From NCBI RefSeq assembly GCF_014649915.1, contig NZ_BMTY01000001.1:380582-444581 (forward strand): 64,000 nucleotides of DNA, in the 5' to 3' direction. The stretch is from Streptomyces toxytricini. Lineage in GTDB: Bacteria; Actinomycetota; Actinomycetes; Streptomycetales; Streptomycetaceae. Under the pieces are notes generated by a model. It saw nothing but the letters and a program-made list of their open reading frames with translations. It searched no databases and was not told where the DNA came from. Below are positions 16,985-24,820 of this stretch, in pieces (position 1 is the first letter of the stretch; each line of letters begins with the position of its first letter). Made by a program: the position numbers and the translations under genes.

Positions 16985-16992
16985 GGACGCCC

Positions 16993-17694
16993 GTGCTCCA
17001 CCTCGCACCGCCCGCACCGCTCGCACGCCCCGCCGTCCCCGGCCTCCGCCGGGCATGGCGGGGCCTGCGGGCGCTGCTGATGCTCCGCGAACCGTCCCCG
17101 CCCCAGGCCGCCGCCCGGCTTGGCACGGCCCCGTACGCGCCCGCGCCCGGCCGGGGGTACGGGCCCGCAGGCGTCGACGGGGAGCCGGGGCCGGGCGACA
17201 ACGCGCCCCGGCCCACGGTGTCCGAGCTCTACCACGCGCACCGGCTGGGCATGGTCCGCCTGGCCGTGCTGCTCGTCGACGACCTGGCCACCGCCGAGGA
17301 CGTCGTCCAGGACGCCTTCACCGCCCTGTACCGCCGCCACGGCGAGGACATCGCCGAGGTCGACAACGCCCTGGGCTACCTGCGCACCGCCGTCGTCAAC
17401 ACCTCCCGGTCCGTGCTGCGCCGCCGGCGCACCGCCCGTGCATGGACACCGCCGGCCCCGGCGGACGTACCGTCCGCGGAGGAGCACGTCGTCCTCGACG
17501 AAGCCCACCGGGAGGTCCTCGCCGCGCTCGCCCGGCTCACCCCGCGGCGCCGGCAGGTCCTCGTCCTGCGCTACTGGGCGGAGCTGAGCGAGGCGGAGAT
17601 CGCCGCGACCCTCGGCATCAGCCGGGGCGCCGTGAAGTCGAACGCGAGCCGCGCCCTGGACGCGCTGGAACGGATCCTGGAGGGTCGGACATGA
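16993..17694 (+). CDS. SigE-family ECF RNA polymerase sigma factor
   Basis: 233 residues from GTG 16993. Region 2 is FxxLYRRHGED preceded by LVDDLATAEDVVQDAF, and region 4 is TPRRRQVLVLRYWAELSEAEIAATLGISRGAVKSNASRAL. Both are typical of the actinobacterial SigE-like ECF group. A Pro/Gly-rich N-terminal extension precedes the domain. An ATG at 17080 is an alternative start without a visible ribosome-binding site, while the GTG has GAGGA next to the previous stop. It overlaps the next gene by ATGA, so the downstream membrane protein is its likely partner. Confidence 0.88.
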   Translation: MLHLAPPAPLARPAVPGLRRAWRGLRALLMLREPSPPQAAARLGTAPYAPAPGRGYGPAGVDGEPGPGDNAPRPTVSELYHAHRLGMVRLAVLLVDDLATAEDVVQDAFTALYRRHGEDIAEVDNALGYLRTAVVNTSRSVLRRRRTARAWTPPAPADVPSAEEHVVLDEAHREVLAALARLTPRRRQVLVLRYWAELSEAEIAATLGISRGAVKSNASRALDALERILEGRT

Positions 17695-18269
17695 CGTACG
17701 GCGAACGCCCGGCCGAACGCCCGGCCGAACGCCCGGCCGAACGCCCGGCCGAACGCCCGGTCGAGCGGAGGCTGCGCCGGGCGCTCGGAGCCCGGGCGGC
17801 GTCGGTCACCGTACGGGACCTGCGCCCCGCTGACCCGCCGGGTCCGCCTGTGGGCCGCGGGGCCGATGTGCGGCTGTGGCTGTCGCAGCACCGGGGGCGG
17901 TTCGCCCTGCCGGCGGCGGCCGGGCTGGCGGCGGCCGCCGCTGCCGCGGCCTACCTGCTGTCCGGGCAGGGGCCGGGGCCGGTGAGGCCGCAGCCGCCCG
18001 CCGTGCCGCCCGCGTTCATGACGCCCGGGCCGGTGACCGGCACGCCCGGCCCCGATGCGTCGTCGGCGGTGCCGTCCCCGGAGCCGTCCTCGCCCGGCGC
18101 GACCCGGGCCACACCGGCCCCCGGCCCCTCGCCGACGCCACAGGGGCAGCGGCCGCCCGCCTCCCCCTCGGCGTCCGCTTCGAGGCCCGCGCCGCCGGTG
18201 TCCTCGCCGGCGCCGCAGGGGACCGTGGAGGCATCCCCGTCGGCGCGGCCGAGCCGCAGCGGCGGGTGA
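17691..18269 (+). CDS. Membrane-anchored Pro/Ser-rich protein coupled to the sigma gene
   Basis: 192 residues: a cytoplasmic head starting with five ERPA-type tetrapeptides, a basic/acidic segment (RRLRRALGARAASVTVRDLRP), one membrane helix (LPAAAGLAAAAAAAAYLL, res ~76-92) and a Pro/Ser/Thr-rich outside tail. The gene overlaps the sigma stop by ATGA. The position is that of an anti-sigma factor, but I see no zinc HxxxCxxC motif, so that role is inference. The repeat is perfect at DNA level (17702-17761). Confidence 0.75.
   Translation: MTYGERPAERPAERPAERPAERPVERRLRRALGARAASVTVRDLRPADPPGPPVGRGADVRLWLSQHRGRFALPAAAGLAAAAAAAAYLLSGQGPGPVRPQPPAVPPAFMTPGPVTGTPGPDASSAVPSPEPSSPGATRATPAPGPSPTPQGQRPPASPSASASRPAPPVSSPAPQGTVEASPSARPSRSGG
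17702..17761 (+). repeat. Five perfect tandem 12-bp units inside the sigma-partner gene
   Basis: CGAACGCCCGGC occurs five times in a row (the last base of the fifth copy differs), encoding Glu-Arg-Pro-Ala repeats. Copy number could vary by slippage without shifting the frame. Confidence 0.95.
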
Positions 18270-18350
18270 GCCTCCGGGAGCCGCGCGGCCGACTTCGGCC
18301 GCCGGCTCCCCGCCGCGGGGCCGGGCGGCCGCCGGGTGCGGGGCGGTCGG

Positions 18351-19076
18351 CTACGGGGCGGCCGGGTCCGGGGAGGCGGCTCCGGCGCAGGCCAGGTGGC
18401 CCCAGCGGGCGCCGACCTTGGCGATCGCCTCCCCGGAGGCGTACGGCTTGCCGCACGGGCAGCTGCCGGGGAACTTCGCCTTGACCGAGGCGCGTCCGCC
18501 GCGCCCGGAGGACTTCCCGCCCGGGGAGGACGCCCGCTTGGCCGGCGCCGCGGAGGGGCGCCGGGCAGGGGCGCTGCGCGCAGGGTCGGGCACGGGGATC
18601 CCGGCGGCGCCGAGCGCGGTCCCGGCGGCTTCCTGCGTGGTGGCGGCGTCGCTGGCGGCCTGGTCGGCGATGGCGTTCAGGCGGTCGCCGTCCGTGCGGT
18701 GGGCGGGCACGTAGCGGAACTCCACGTCCCGCCCGGTGAGGAGCGCGTCGATGCGCTCGACGAGCTCGCGGTTGGCGACCGGCTTGCCGGCGGCGGTCTT
18801 CCAGCCGTTGCGCTTCCAGCCGGGCAGCCACTGGGTCACGGCCTTCATGGCGTACTGGGAGTCCATCCGCACCTCGACGGCCGCCCCCGGTTCGAGGGCC
18901 TCCAACAGCCTTGCCAGGGCGGTGAGTTCCCCCACGTTGTTGGTGGCCCGGCCCAGCGGGCCGGCCTCCCAGCGCTCCGGGCTGCCCGCCGCGTCGGCGA
19001 TGACCCACGCCCAGCCGGCCGGTCCCGGGTTGCCCTTCGCCGCTCCGTCGCAGGCGGCAATGATCCGATCAGACAT
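18351..19076 (-). CDS. rnhA: Ribonuclease HI with C-terminal Cys-rich motif
   Basis: 241 residues. The RNase H fold has its acidic residues in ACDGAAKGNPGPAGW (Asp), NNVGELTAL (Glu), VRMDSQYAMKAV (Asp) and AHRTDGDRLN. After ~150 residues come a Pro/Ala/Lys-rich linker and a short CPCGKPY ... GHLACAG segment that could bind zinc. It degrades the RNA strand of RNA-DNA hybrids. The C-terminal part exceeds the usual ~150-residue RNase HI length. An ATCGAGGG lies immediately before the ATG. Confidence 0.88.
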   Translation of the reverse strand: MSDRIIAACDGAAKGNPGPAGWAWVIADAAGSPERWEAGPLGRATNNVGELTALARLLEALEPGAAVEVRMDSQYAMKAVTQWLPGWKRNGWKTAAGKPVANRELVERIDALLTGRDVEFRYVPAHRTDGDRLNAIADQAASDAATTQEAAGTALGAAGIPVPDPARSAPARRPSAAPAKRASSPGGKSSGRGGRASVKAKFPGSCPCGKPYASGEAIAKVGARWGHLACAGAASPDPAAP

Positions 19077-19133
19077 CCCTCGATCATGCCGTACGGCGGG
19101 CACTGCCCGCGCCGCGCGGCGGTCGGTGGGCGC

Positions 19134-19607
19134 TCAGGCCCGGGGCGCCGCGGATCCCGGCCGTATGTTCTCCACGGCGTCGACGAGGGGGGCGAGCTCC
19201 GGGTTGCGGGCGGCCTCGTCGAGCGCCTCGCGCAGCGCGGCGTCGTTGGTCGGGCGGGCGGCCGCGAGCAGCTCCAGGCCGGTCTCGCTCACATCGGTGT
19301 AGATGCCGCGCCGGTCGGTGTCGCAGAGGTAGCGGCTGAGCAGGCCGCGGTCCTCCAGGCGGCTGACGAGGCGGGTGGTGGCGCTCTGGCTCAGGACCAC
19401 CGAGTCGGCGACCTGGTTCATGCGCAGGTGCCCGCCGGGGCCGTCGTGCTGCCGGCTGAGGACGTCGAGGAGGGAGTACTCGCGGACGCTCAGGCCGTGG
19501 TGCGCCTGGAGCGCGCGCTCGATGTGCGCCTCTATGCGGCTGTGCAGCAGGGACAGGGCGCACCAGCCCTGGGAGAGGGCGGTGAGCGCGCCGTCGGTGG
19601 CCGTCAT
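19134..19607 (-). CDS. MarR family transcriptional regulator
   Basis: 157 residues with a winged helix-turn-helix: LSVREYSLLDVLSRQ, MNQVADSVVLSQSATTRLVSRLEDRGLL (recognition helix) and CDTDRRGIYTDVSETG (wing). AAGGAGGAG precedes the ATG. It is divergent from the MFS exporter at 19776, the usual layout for a ligand-responsive repressor controlling both, and the shared region carries repeated GCAAATATC elements. Confidence 0.92.
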   Translation of the reverse strand: MTATDGALTALSQGWCALSLLHSRIEAHIERALQAHHGLSVREYSLLDVLSRQHDGPGGHLRMNQVADSVVLSQSATTRLVSRLEDRGLLSRYLCDTDRRGIYTDVSETGLELLAAARPTNDAALREALDEAARNPELAPLVDAVENIRPGSAAPRA

Positions 19608-19659
19608 GGGGCTCCTCCTTCCGGGCCGGGTGCCCGCGTGACTCCAGGATAGGACACGG

Positions 19660-19717
19660 ACGCAATATCCCGCGCTTGCAAATATCCCGCGTCTGCAATT
19701 AATGTGGACGCAAGTAA
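19660..19717. promoter_or_regulatory. Repeated operator elements between MarR and the MFS gene
   Basis: GCAATATCCCGCG (19662-19674) is repeated as GCAAATATCCCGCG (19678-19691), followed by GCAATTAATG and GACGCAAG. TTGCA at 19676 and TGCAA at 19694 also form an inverted pair. Direct plus inverted TTGCA/TGCAA half-sites in a divergent MarR intergenic region point to cooperative repressor binding. Confidence 0.6.
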
Positions 19718-19775
19718 GCGGCGGCTGCAAGGGTCGCGGCGGTACCTCTGTCTCCTCCCTGAAGGGCACTCCCCC

Positions 19776-21005
19776 ATGCCTCTCGCACTTCTGGCCCTCG
19801 CCATCGGGGCCTTCGGGATCGGCACCACCGAATTCGTGATCATGGGCCTGTTGCCCGAGGTCGCGGCCGACTACGGCGTCTCGATCCCGACCGCCGGCTT
19901 CCTCGTCACCGGTTACGCGCTCGGCGTCGTCCTCGGCGCCCCCGTCATGACCGTCCTGGGCACCCGTATACCGCGCAAGCGGATGCTGATGCTGCTGATG
20001 GGGCTGTTCATCGCGGGGAACCTGCTCTCCGCGCTGGCACCCGCCTTCGGCGTCATGCTCGCCGGGCGCGTCGTCGCCTCGCTGGCGCACGGGGCCTTCT
20101 TCGGCATCGGCGCGGTCGTGGCCGCCGAGCTCGTCGCCCCCGAGAAGAAGGCCGGGGCCATCGCGATGATGTTCACCGGCCTGACCGTCGCCAACGTCGT
20201 GGGCGTTCCCCTGGGCACCCTCGTCGGCCAGACCCTCGGCTGGCGCACCACGTTCCTGATCGTCGCCGCCCTCGGCGTCGCCGGCCTCCTCGGGATAGCC
20301 CGGCTCGTCCCCGAGCTGCCCCGCCCCGAAGGCGTCCGCGTCCGGCACGAGCTGGCCGCCTTCAAGAACGTGCAGGTGCTGCTGGCGATGGCGATGACCG
20401 TCCTGGGATTCGGCGGCGTCTTCGCCGCGATCACCTACATCACGCCGATGATGACCGAGACGGCCGGCTTCGCCGACTCCTCAGTCACCTGGATCCTCGT
20501 CCTGTTCGGCCTCGGCATGGTCGCCGGCAACCTCGTGGGCGGCCGGTTCGCCGACCGGGCGCTGATGCCCATGCTGTACGGATCCCTCGCCGCGCTCGCC
20601 CTCGTCCTGGCCCTGTTCACGGTCACTGCCCACCACAAGGCGGCGGCCGCCGCCACAGTCGTCCTCATCGGCGCCCTCGGCTTCGCCAGCGTGCCGCCGC
20701 TCCAGAAGCGGGTCCTCGACCAGGCCGCCGGCGCCCCCACGCTCGCCTCCGCCGTCAACATCGGCGCCTTCAACCTCGGCAACGCCCTGGCCGCGTGGCT
20801 CGGCGGGCTCGTCATAGCCGCCGGCCTCGGCTGGACCGCCCCGAACTGGGTCGGCGCCGCCCTCGCAGCGTCCGCCCTGGCGCTCGCCGCCCTCTCGGGC
20901 CTGCTGGAGCGGCGCGCCGCCCCCCGACCGGGACGCGTCACCGCCGCCTCCTTCCCCGCGGCGACCGCGAACACCGCCGAGGTGCCCGCTGCCGCAGGCC
21001 GCTGA
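19776..21005 (+). CDS. MFS transporter, AraJ/DHA1-type
   Basis: 409 residues, twelve helices. The opening ALAIGAFGIGTTEFVIMGLLPEVA and LVTGYALGVVLGAPV are diagnostic for the AraJ/YdhP/DHA1 drug-efflux group, and TRIPRKRMLM is the loop 2-3 motif. It lies divergent from MarR and is probably repressed by it. The GlcG/HbpS-type gene follows after 145 bp. Substrate unknown. Confidence 0.92.
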   Translation: MPLALLALAIGAFGIGTTEFVIMGLLPEVAADYGVSIPTAGFLVTGYALGVVLGAPVMTVLGTRIPRKRMLMLLMGLFIAGNLLSALAPAFGVMLAGRVVASLAHGAFFGIGAVVAAELVAPEKKAGAIAMMFTGLTVANVVGVPLGTLVGQTLGWRTTFLIVAALGVAGLLGIARLVPELPRPEGVRVRHELAAFKNVQVLLAMAMTVLGFGGVFAAITYITPMMTETAGFADSSVTWILVLFGLGMVAGNLVGGRFADRALMPMLYGSLAALALVLALFTVTAHHKAAAAATVVLIGALGFASVPPLQKRVLDQAAGAPTLASAVNIGAFNLGNALAAWLGGLVIAAGLGWTAPNWVGAALAASALALAALSGLLERRAAPRPGRVTAASFPAATANTAEVPAAAGR

Positions 21006-21031
21006 CCCCCGCCGCCGCGTCCGACCCCGCA

Positions 21032-21102
21032 CCACCCGAACCACCGCCCCGGCCCCCGCAGGCCGGACCGGTCCCACCTCCACCCGAACCACCGCCCCGG
21101 CC
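21032..21102 (+). repeat. 23-bp perfect direct repeat between MFS and GlcG genes
   Basis: CCACCCGAACCACCGCCCCG plus GCC occurs at 21032-21054 and again at 21080-21102, 48 bp apart, in the noncoding spacer. The flanks are similar too (GGxCGG, GGTCxCACC), so a ~48-bp unit seems to be duplicated. Confidence 0.85.
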
Positions 21103-21150
21103 GCCACACGCCGGGTCGGCCCCACCCCGACCACCACCAGGAGACACCTC

Positions 21151-21582
21151 ATGTCCGCCACCACCGCTCCCGCCGCCGCTCCGCTGACCACCGGGGACGC
21201 CGAGCTGCTCCTCTCCGTCGCGCGGAGCGCCGCCGAGGCGGCCGGCGCCGCCGTCAGCATCACCGTCCTCGACGCCGGCGGCCACCTGCTGGCCTTCCGC
21301 CGCGACGACCGGGCCGTGCTGATCTCCGGCGAGACCAGCACCCGCAAGGCCTACACCGCGCTGCAGCTGAACGCCCCGACCGCCGACCTCGTCGACGCGG
21401 TCCGCCCCGACGGCCCCTTCCACACGCTGCCCACCGCCCTCGACCGGCCGCTGCTGTTCATAGCGGGCGGGCTGCCCGTCCACCGCGAAGGCCGTCTCGT
21501 CGGCGCCGTCGGCGTCGGCGGGGCCGCCCCCGAGGAGGACCACGGCTTCGCCGCCGCGGCCGTCACCGCACTGGCCGCCTGA
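21151..21582 (+). CDS. GlcG/HbpS family heme-binding-like protein
   Basis: 143 residues. VSITVLDAGGHLLAFRRDDRAV, the TRKAYTAL segment and GGLPVHREGRLVGAVGVGG are the conserved blocks of the GlcG/HbpS fold. HbpS in Streptomyces is an extracellular heme and redox sensor, but this copy has no signal peptide, so a cytoplasmic ligand-binding role is more likely. CAGGAGACACCTC precedes the ATG. Confidence 0.88.
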   Translation: MSATTAPAAAPLTTGDAELLLSVARSAAEAAGAAVSITVLDAGGHLLAFRRDDRAVLISGETSTRKAYTALQLNAPTADLVDAVRPDGPFHTLPTALDRPLLFIAGGLPVHREGRLVGAVGVGGAAPEEDHGFAAAAVTALAA

Positions 21583-21610
21583 CGGCACTGCGCCCCCGGG
21601 TCGCGCTCCC

Positions 21611-21643
21611 GCTTCCCCCGTGCCACGTTGGTACGGGGGAAGC
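21611..21643 (+). promoter_or_regulatory. Perfect 11-bp hairpin just before the GH20 start
   Basis: GCTTCCCCCGT / ACGGGGGAAGC with an 11-nt loop. It follows the GlcG stop by 28 bp and ends 8 bp before the GH20 ATG, overlapping the only purine-rich ribosome-binding candidate (GGGGGAAGCGGGG). It may be a terminator, a translation-blocking hairpin, or both. Confidence 0.65.
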
Positions 21644-21651
21644 GGGGACAC

Positions 21652-23298
21652 ATGATGCGGCACTGCAACCACGCCAGGAGACGCCACGCGACCGCGACGG
21701 CCACGGCCGCTGCGCTCCTCGCCCTCGCCCTCCCCGGCTGCACGGCCGCCCCCGACGACGCCCGCGCTCCCACCCCCGCCGGGACGGCCGGCGGCACCGG
21801 CTCGGCGGTCGTGCCCGCGGCGTCGGAGCCGTCCGCCGCGGCCGCCCCCGCCCCCACGCCGTCGTACGCGCTGTCCTCCGCCCCGCAGACCGTGCCGGCC
21901 GTCCGCGAGCACGTGCCCGCCCGCGGGCCCGGATGGCGGCCCGCCGCCGATGCGCGGGTCGTCGTACCGGCGGCCGACCGTGCGGCCCTCGCGGATGAGG
22001 GCAGGCTGCTCGCCGGTGAACTGCGCATGCAGTTCACCGACAGTGCCGCGGCGCGCAGCGGCGACGTCGAACTGGCCCTCGGGGCGGCGCCGGGCTCCGG
22101 GGCGCCGGAGTCGTACACGATGACCGTCCGGGACGGTCGGGTACGGATCACCGGGCCCGACGAGGCCGGCGTCTTCTACGGCACCCGGACACTCAAACAG
22201 GAGGTGGCACGGACCGGTTCGGCGCCCGAGGGCACCGTGCGGGACGGCCCGGCCCACGCGCAGCGGGGCCTGAACCTCGACATCGCCCGGAAGAACTTCA
22301 CCGCCGGGTGGATCGAGGACCGGTTGCGGCAGATGGCCGACCTCAAGCTCAACCAGCTCGGCCTGCACTTCTCCGACGACCAGGCGTTCCGGATCGAGTC
22401 GGACACCCACCCGGAGATCGTCTCCACCCCGCACCTCACCAAGGCGGAGGTGCGGCGCATCACGGCACTCGCCGCCCGGCTGCACATCGCCGTCGTCCCC
22501 GAGATCGACTCGCCCGGGCACTTGGGAGCCGTGCTGCGCGCCTACCCGGACCTCCAGCTGCGCGACGCCCAGGGCAAGGCGGTCAAGGGGGCGGTCGACA
22601 TCTCGAACCCGGCCGCGGCCCGGCTCGTCGACGAGCTGCTGCGCGAGTACCTGCCGCTGTTCCCCGGCACCGCCTGGCACCTGGGCGCCGACGAGTACCA
22701 GGCGCTCGTCTACCGCGACCCGCAGGCGTCCTTCCCGCAGCTGGCCCGCGCCGCCCGGGAGCGGTTCGGGCCGTCCGCGAAGGTCCAGGACCTGGCGACG
22801 GGCTGGCTCAACGACCGGGCGGCCGTCGTCCGCTCCGCGGGCCGGGTGCCGAAGGCCTGGAACGACGGCTTCTTCGCCGGCGGCGTCGCGAAGCCCGCCG
22901 CCGACATCCAGGCCGAGTACTGGACGGGGCGCGAGATCGGGGCGCGTCCGCCGCTGCCCTACCTGGAAGAGGGCCGCAAGGTCGTCAACCTCAACGACGA
23001 GTACCTGTACTACGTCCTCGGCGAGCCGAACGACTTCGCCTACCCGACGGGGCAGCGCATCTACGAGGAGTGGACGCCGCTGGTGCTGCGGGGCAGCACC
23101 CCCGTCCCGGCCCGCTACGCGCCGCAGATCCTGGGCGCGCGCTTCGCGGTCTGGTGCGACCTCGCCGGGGCGCAGACCCAGGAGCAGGTGGCCGCCGGGA
23201 TCCGGCTCCCGCTGGCGGCGCTTGCGCAGAAGGTGTGGGACGCCCGTCCGCCGCAACAGGACTGGGCTTCGTTCAAGGCTCTCGCGGACCGGCTCTGA
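21652..23298 (+). CDS. GH20 beta-N-acetylhexosaminidase-like lipoprotein
   Basis: 548 residues. A lipoprotein signal ends in the lipobox LPGC, then a Pro/Ala/Ser linker. A GH20b-like alpha/beta domain (res ~85-200) leads into the barrel: RGLNLDIARKNF, NQLGLHFSDDQAFRIES, VVPEIDSPGH, and the catalytic Asp-Glu pair in WHLGADEYQ. Such enzymes release terminal GlcNAc from chitin or glycans outside the cell. No DasR-type operator was seen. Two adjacent ATGs (21652, 21655) are possible starts. Confidence 0.9.
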   Translation: MMRHCNHARRRHATATATAAALLALALPGCTAAPDDARAPTPAGTAGGTGSAVVPAASEPSAAAAPAPTPSYALSSAPQTVPAVREHVPARGPGWRPAADARVVVPAADRAALADEGRLLAGELRMQFTDSAAARSGDVELALGAAPGSGAPESYTMTVRDGRVRITGPDEAGVFYGTRTLKQEVARTGSAPEGTVRDGPAHAQRGLNLDIARKNFTAGWIEDRLRQMADLKLNQLGLHFSDDQAFRIESDTHPEIVSTPHLTKAEVRRITALAARLHIAVVPEIDSPGHLGAVLRAYPDLQLRDAQGKAVKGAVDISNPAAARLVDELLREYLPLFPGTAWHLGADEYQALVYRDPQASFPQLARAARERFGPSAKVQDLATGWLNDRAAVVRSAGRVPKAWNDGFFAGGVAKPAADIQAEYWTGREIGARPPLPYLEEGRKVVNLNDEYLYYVLGEPNDFAYPTGQRIYEEWTPLVLRGSTPVPARYAPQILGARFAVWCDLAGAQTQEQVAAGIRLPLAALAQKVWDARPPQQDWASFKALADRL

Positions 23299-23325
23299 GG
23301 GCCGGCCCCGAGGAGTTCCCGGAGG

Positions 23326-23637
23326 TCAGCCGGTGCGGCTGCCGGCACGCTCGCGGCGCTGCCATCGGTACCGGGCCACCTGCGCGAGCAGCGGCAGCGC
23401 CATGGCGACGGTCAGGGTCCAGGCTGCGGCGAAGGCCCAGATCAGCGGCGGTGACACCGTCACCGCGGCCGCGATCAGCAGGCCCAGCGTGACGACTCCG
23501 AGTGCGCCCGCGGCCATGGCCTGGTGGCGCGGTCGCGCGAAGCGCATGATCCGGTCCAGGGACCGGTCGGCCTTGAGGTGCGCCTCGATCGAGGAGAGCG
23601 CGCGCCGTTCGCGGTCGGAGAGTCCTGCTCCGTCCAT
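23326..23637 (-). CDS. DUF3040 membrane protein
   Basis: 103 residues. LSDRERRALSSIEAHLKADRSLDR is the DUF3040 signature, followed by two membrane helices and a basic tail (RYRWQRRERAGSR). Common in Streptomyces, function unknown. GGAGG six bases upstream of the ATG at 23637 favours it over the GTG three bases earlier. It converges on the GH20 gene. Confidence 0.88.
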   Translation of the reverse strand: MDGAGLSDRERRALSSIEAHLKADRSLDRIMRFARPRHQAMAAGALGVVTLGLLIAAAVTVSPPLIWAFAAAWTLTVAMALPLLAQVARYRWQRRERAGSRTG

Positions 23638-23780
23638 CACGTACCTCCAGGGTCTGCCGCCGCCGGGTGCGGACCGCAGCCGCTGACCTGCCGTTACCCG
23701 CCCGAGCGCGGGTCAATCCCCGCGGCCGGGGCCCGGCCCGCCGGGGCGGGGCGGCCGTGCCGCGGGGACCGGCCTGCCGG

Positions 23781-24587
23781 TCACCAGATGGAGTCGACCC
23801 ACTCCGGGTGGTCGATGAACGGGTTCCGGTTGTGCTGGTAGACGTCGAAGATCACCTGGTTCCGGCGGCGCTCGAAGGCGTCCGGCGGGTCGATCCGGTT
23901 CCACTCCTTCAGCACGGAGATCCGGCCCATGGCCGGGGCGCTGCCGTTGCCGACCCGGTCGTTGACCTCCAGGTCGGCGAAGCCGTCGCCGCCGTCGTAG
24001 CGGACGGCCATGTAGAGGAGCATGCGGGCCACGTCGCCCTTGACGGCGTCGCGGGGCTCGAAGGAGTCGGCGTCGGTGAGGCTGCCGGGGGCCTCGGGGA
24101 CCGGGCTGCCGCCCTCGTCGAAGTCCTTGTTGCCGCGGATGTTGTTGACGGTGACGTCCTCCGGGCGCAGGTGGTGCAGGTCGGTGCCCGGACCGGTGGT
24201 GGTGCCGAAGTCGCCGTGGCTCTTGGCCCAGACGTGCTCGCGGTTCCAGTCGTCGGAGTCGCCGCCGTAGGACGACTTGGACTGCGAGCGGCCGGAGTAC
24301 ACCAGGATCACGTTGTTCGGGTTGGCGGGGTCCTGGTCGGTCGCCTTCAGCGCGTTCCACACGCTGCTGTAGCCGATCTTCGACTGGTTCTTCACGATGT
24401 CGTGGAGGGCGGTCTTCAGGGCGGCGCCGGTCTTGCCCTCGGCGGGGGCGTAGTAGGCGTCGTACGCGGCCACGGAGGCGGCCGTGTCCGCCTGCCGGAT
24501 CGTTCCGGCCGACGCCGCGGCCGGTATGCCGATCAGCGTGGCGGCGGCGAGACCGACCGCCCAGGCGGAATGACGGGACATCTTCAT
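23781..24587 (-). CDS. Secreted endonuclease I family nuclease
   Basis: 268 residues with a signal peptide (cleavage after AAASA). The beta-beta-alpha-metal nuclease core is DDWNREHVWAKSHG, GTDLHHLRPEDVTVNNIRGN and the final VYQHNRNPFIDHPEWV, as in EndA/Vvn periplasmic or secreted nucleases that degrade DNA and RNA non-specifically. Two ATGs six bases apart are possible starts. It lies downstream of, and in the same orientation as, the binding-protein gene but beyond a hairpin terminator. Confidence 0.9.
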   Translation of the reverse strand: MKMSRHSAWAVGLAAATLIGIPAAASAGTIRQADTAASVAAYDAYYAPAEGKTGAALKTALHDIVKNQSKIGYSSVWNALKATDQDPANPNNVILVYSGRSQSKSSYGGDSDDWNREHVWAKSHGDFGTTTGPGTDLHHLRPEDVTVNNIRGNKDFDEGGSPVPEAPGSLTDADSFEPRDAVKGDVARMLLYMAVRYDGGDGFADLEVNDRVGNGSAPAMGRISVLKEWNRIDPPDAFERRRNQVIFDVYQHNRNPFIDHPEWVDSIW

Positions 24588-24782
24588 GGTGTGGGGGACC
24601 TCTTCACGTGCACCGCTCCCGCCAAGGCGGTTGGCGGGACGTCAGGTGGCAGAGCGAGGTCATATTGTCATGCGCCGGACAACTCATGGCCACGGGCGGG
24701 GAGCTGGGACTTTAACGCTCCGCCAAAACGCCCCGCGGCTCCGGTCCGGGCGGACCCGCCGCGGCCCGCCCGCCACCGTCAC

Positions 24783-24813
24783 CCCGCCGGCCCGATCCGC
24801 ACGGGCCGGCGGG
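24783..24813 (-). terminator. Hairpin downstream of the binding-protein gene
   Basis: CCGCCGGCCCG / CGGGCCGGCGG, an 11-bp stem with a 7-nt loop, starting 8 bp after the minus-strand stop at 24821. Confidence 0.75.
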
Positions 24814-24820
24814 CGGGGCG

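Noticed and set aside
21652..23298. DasR operator for the GH20 gene
   Set aside because: No ACTGGTCTAGACCAGT-like dyad is found in the upstream region.
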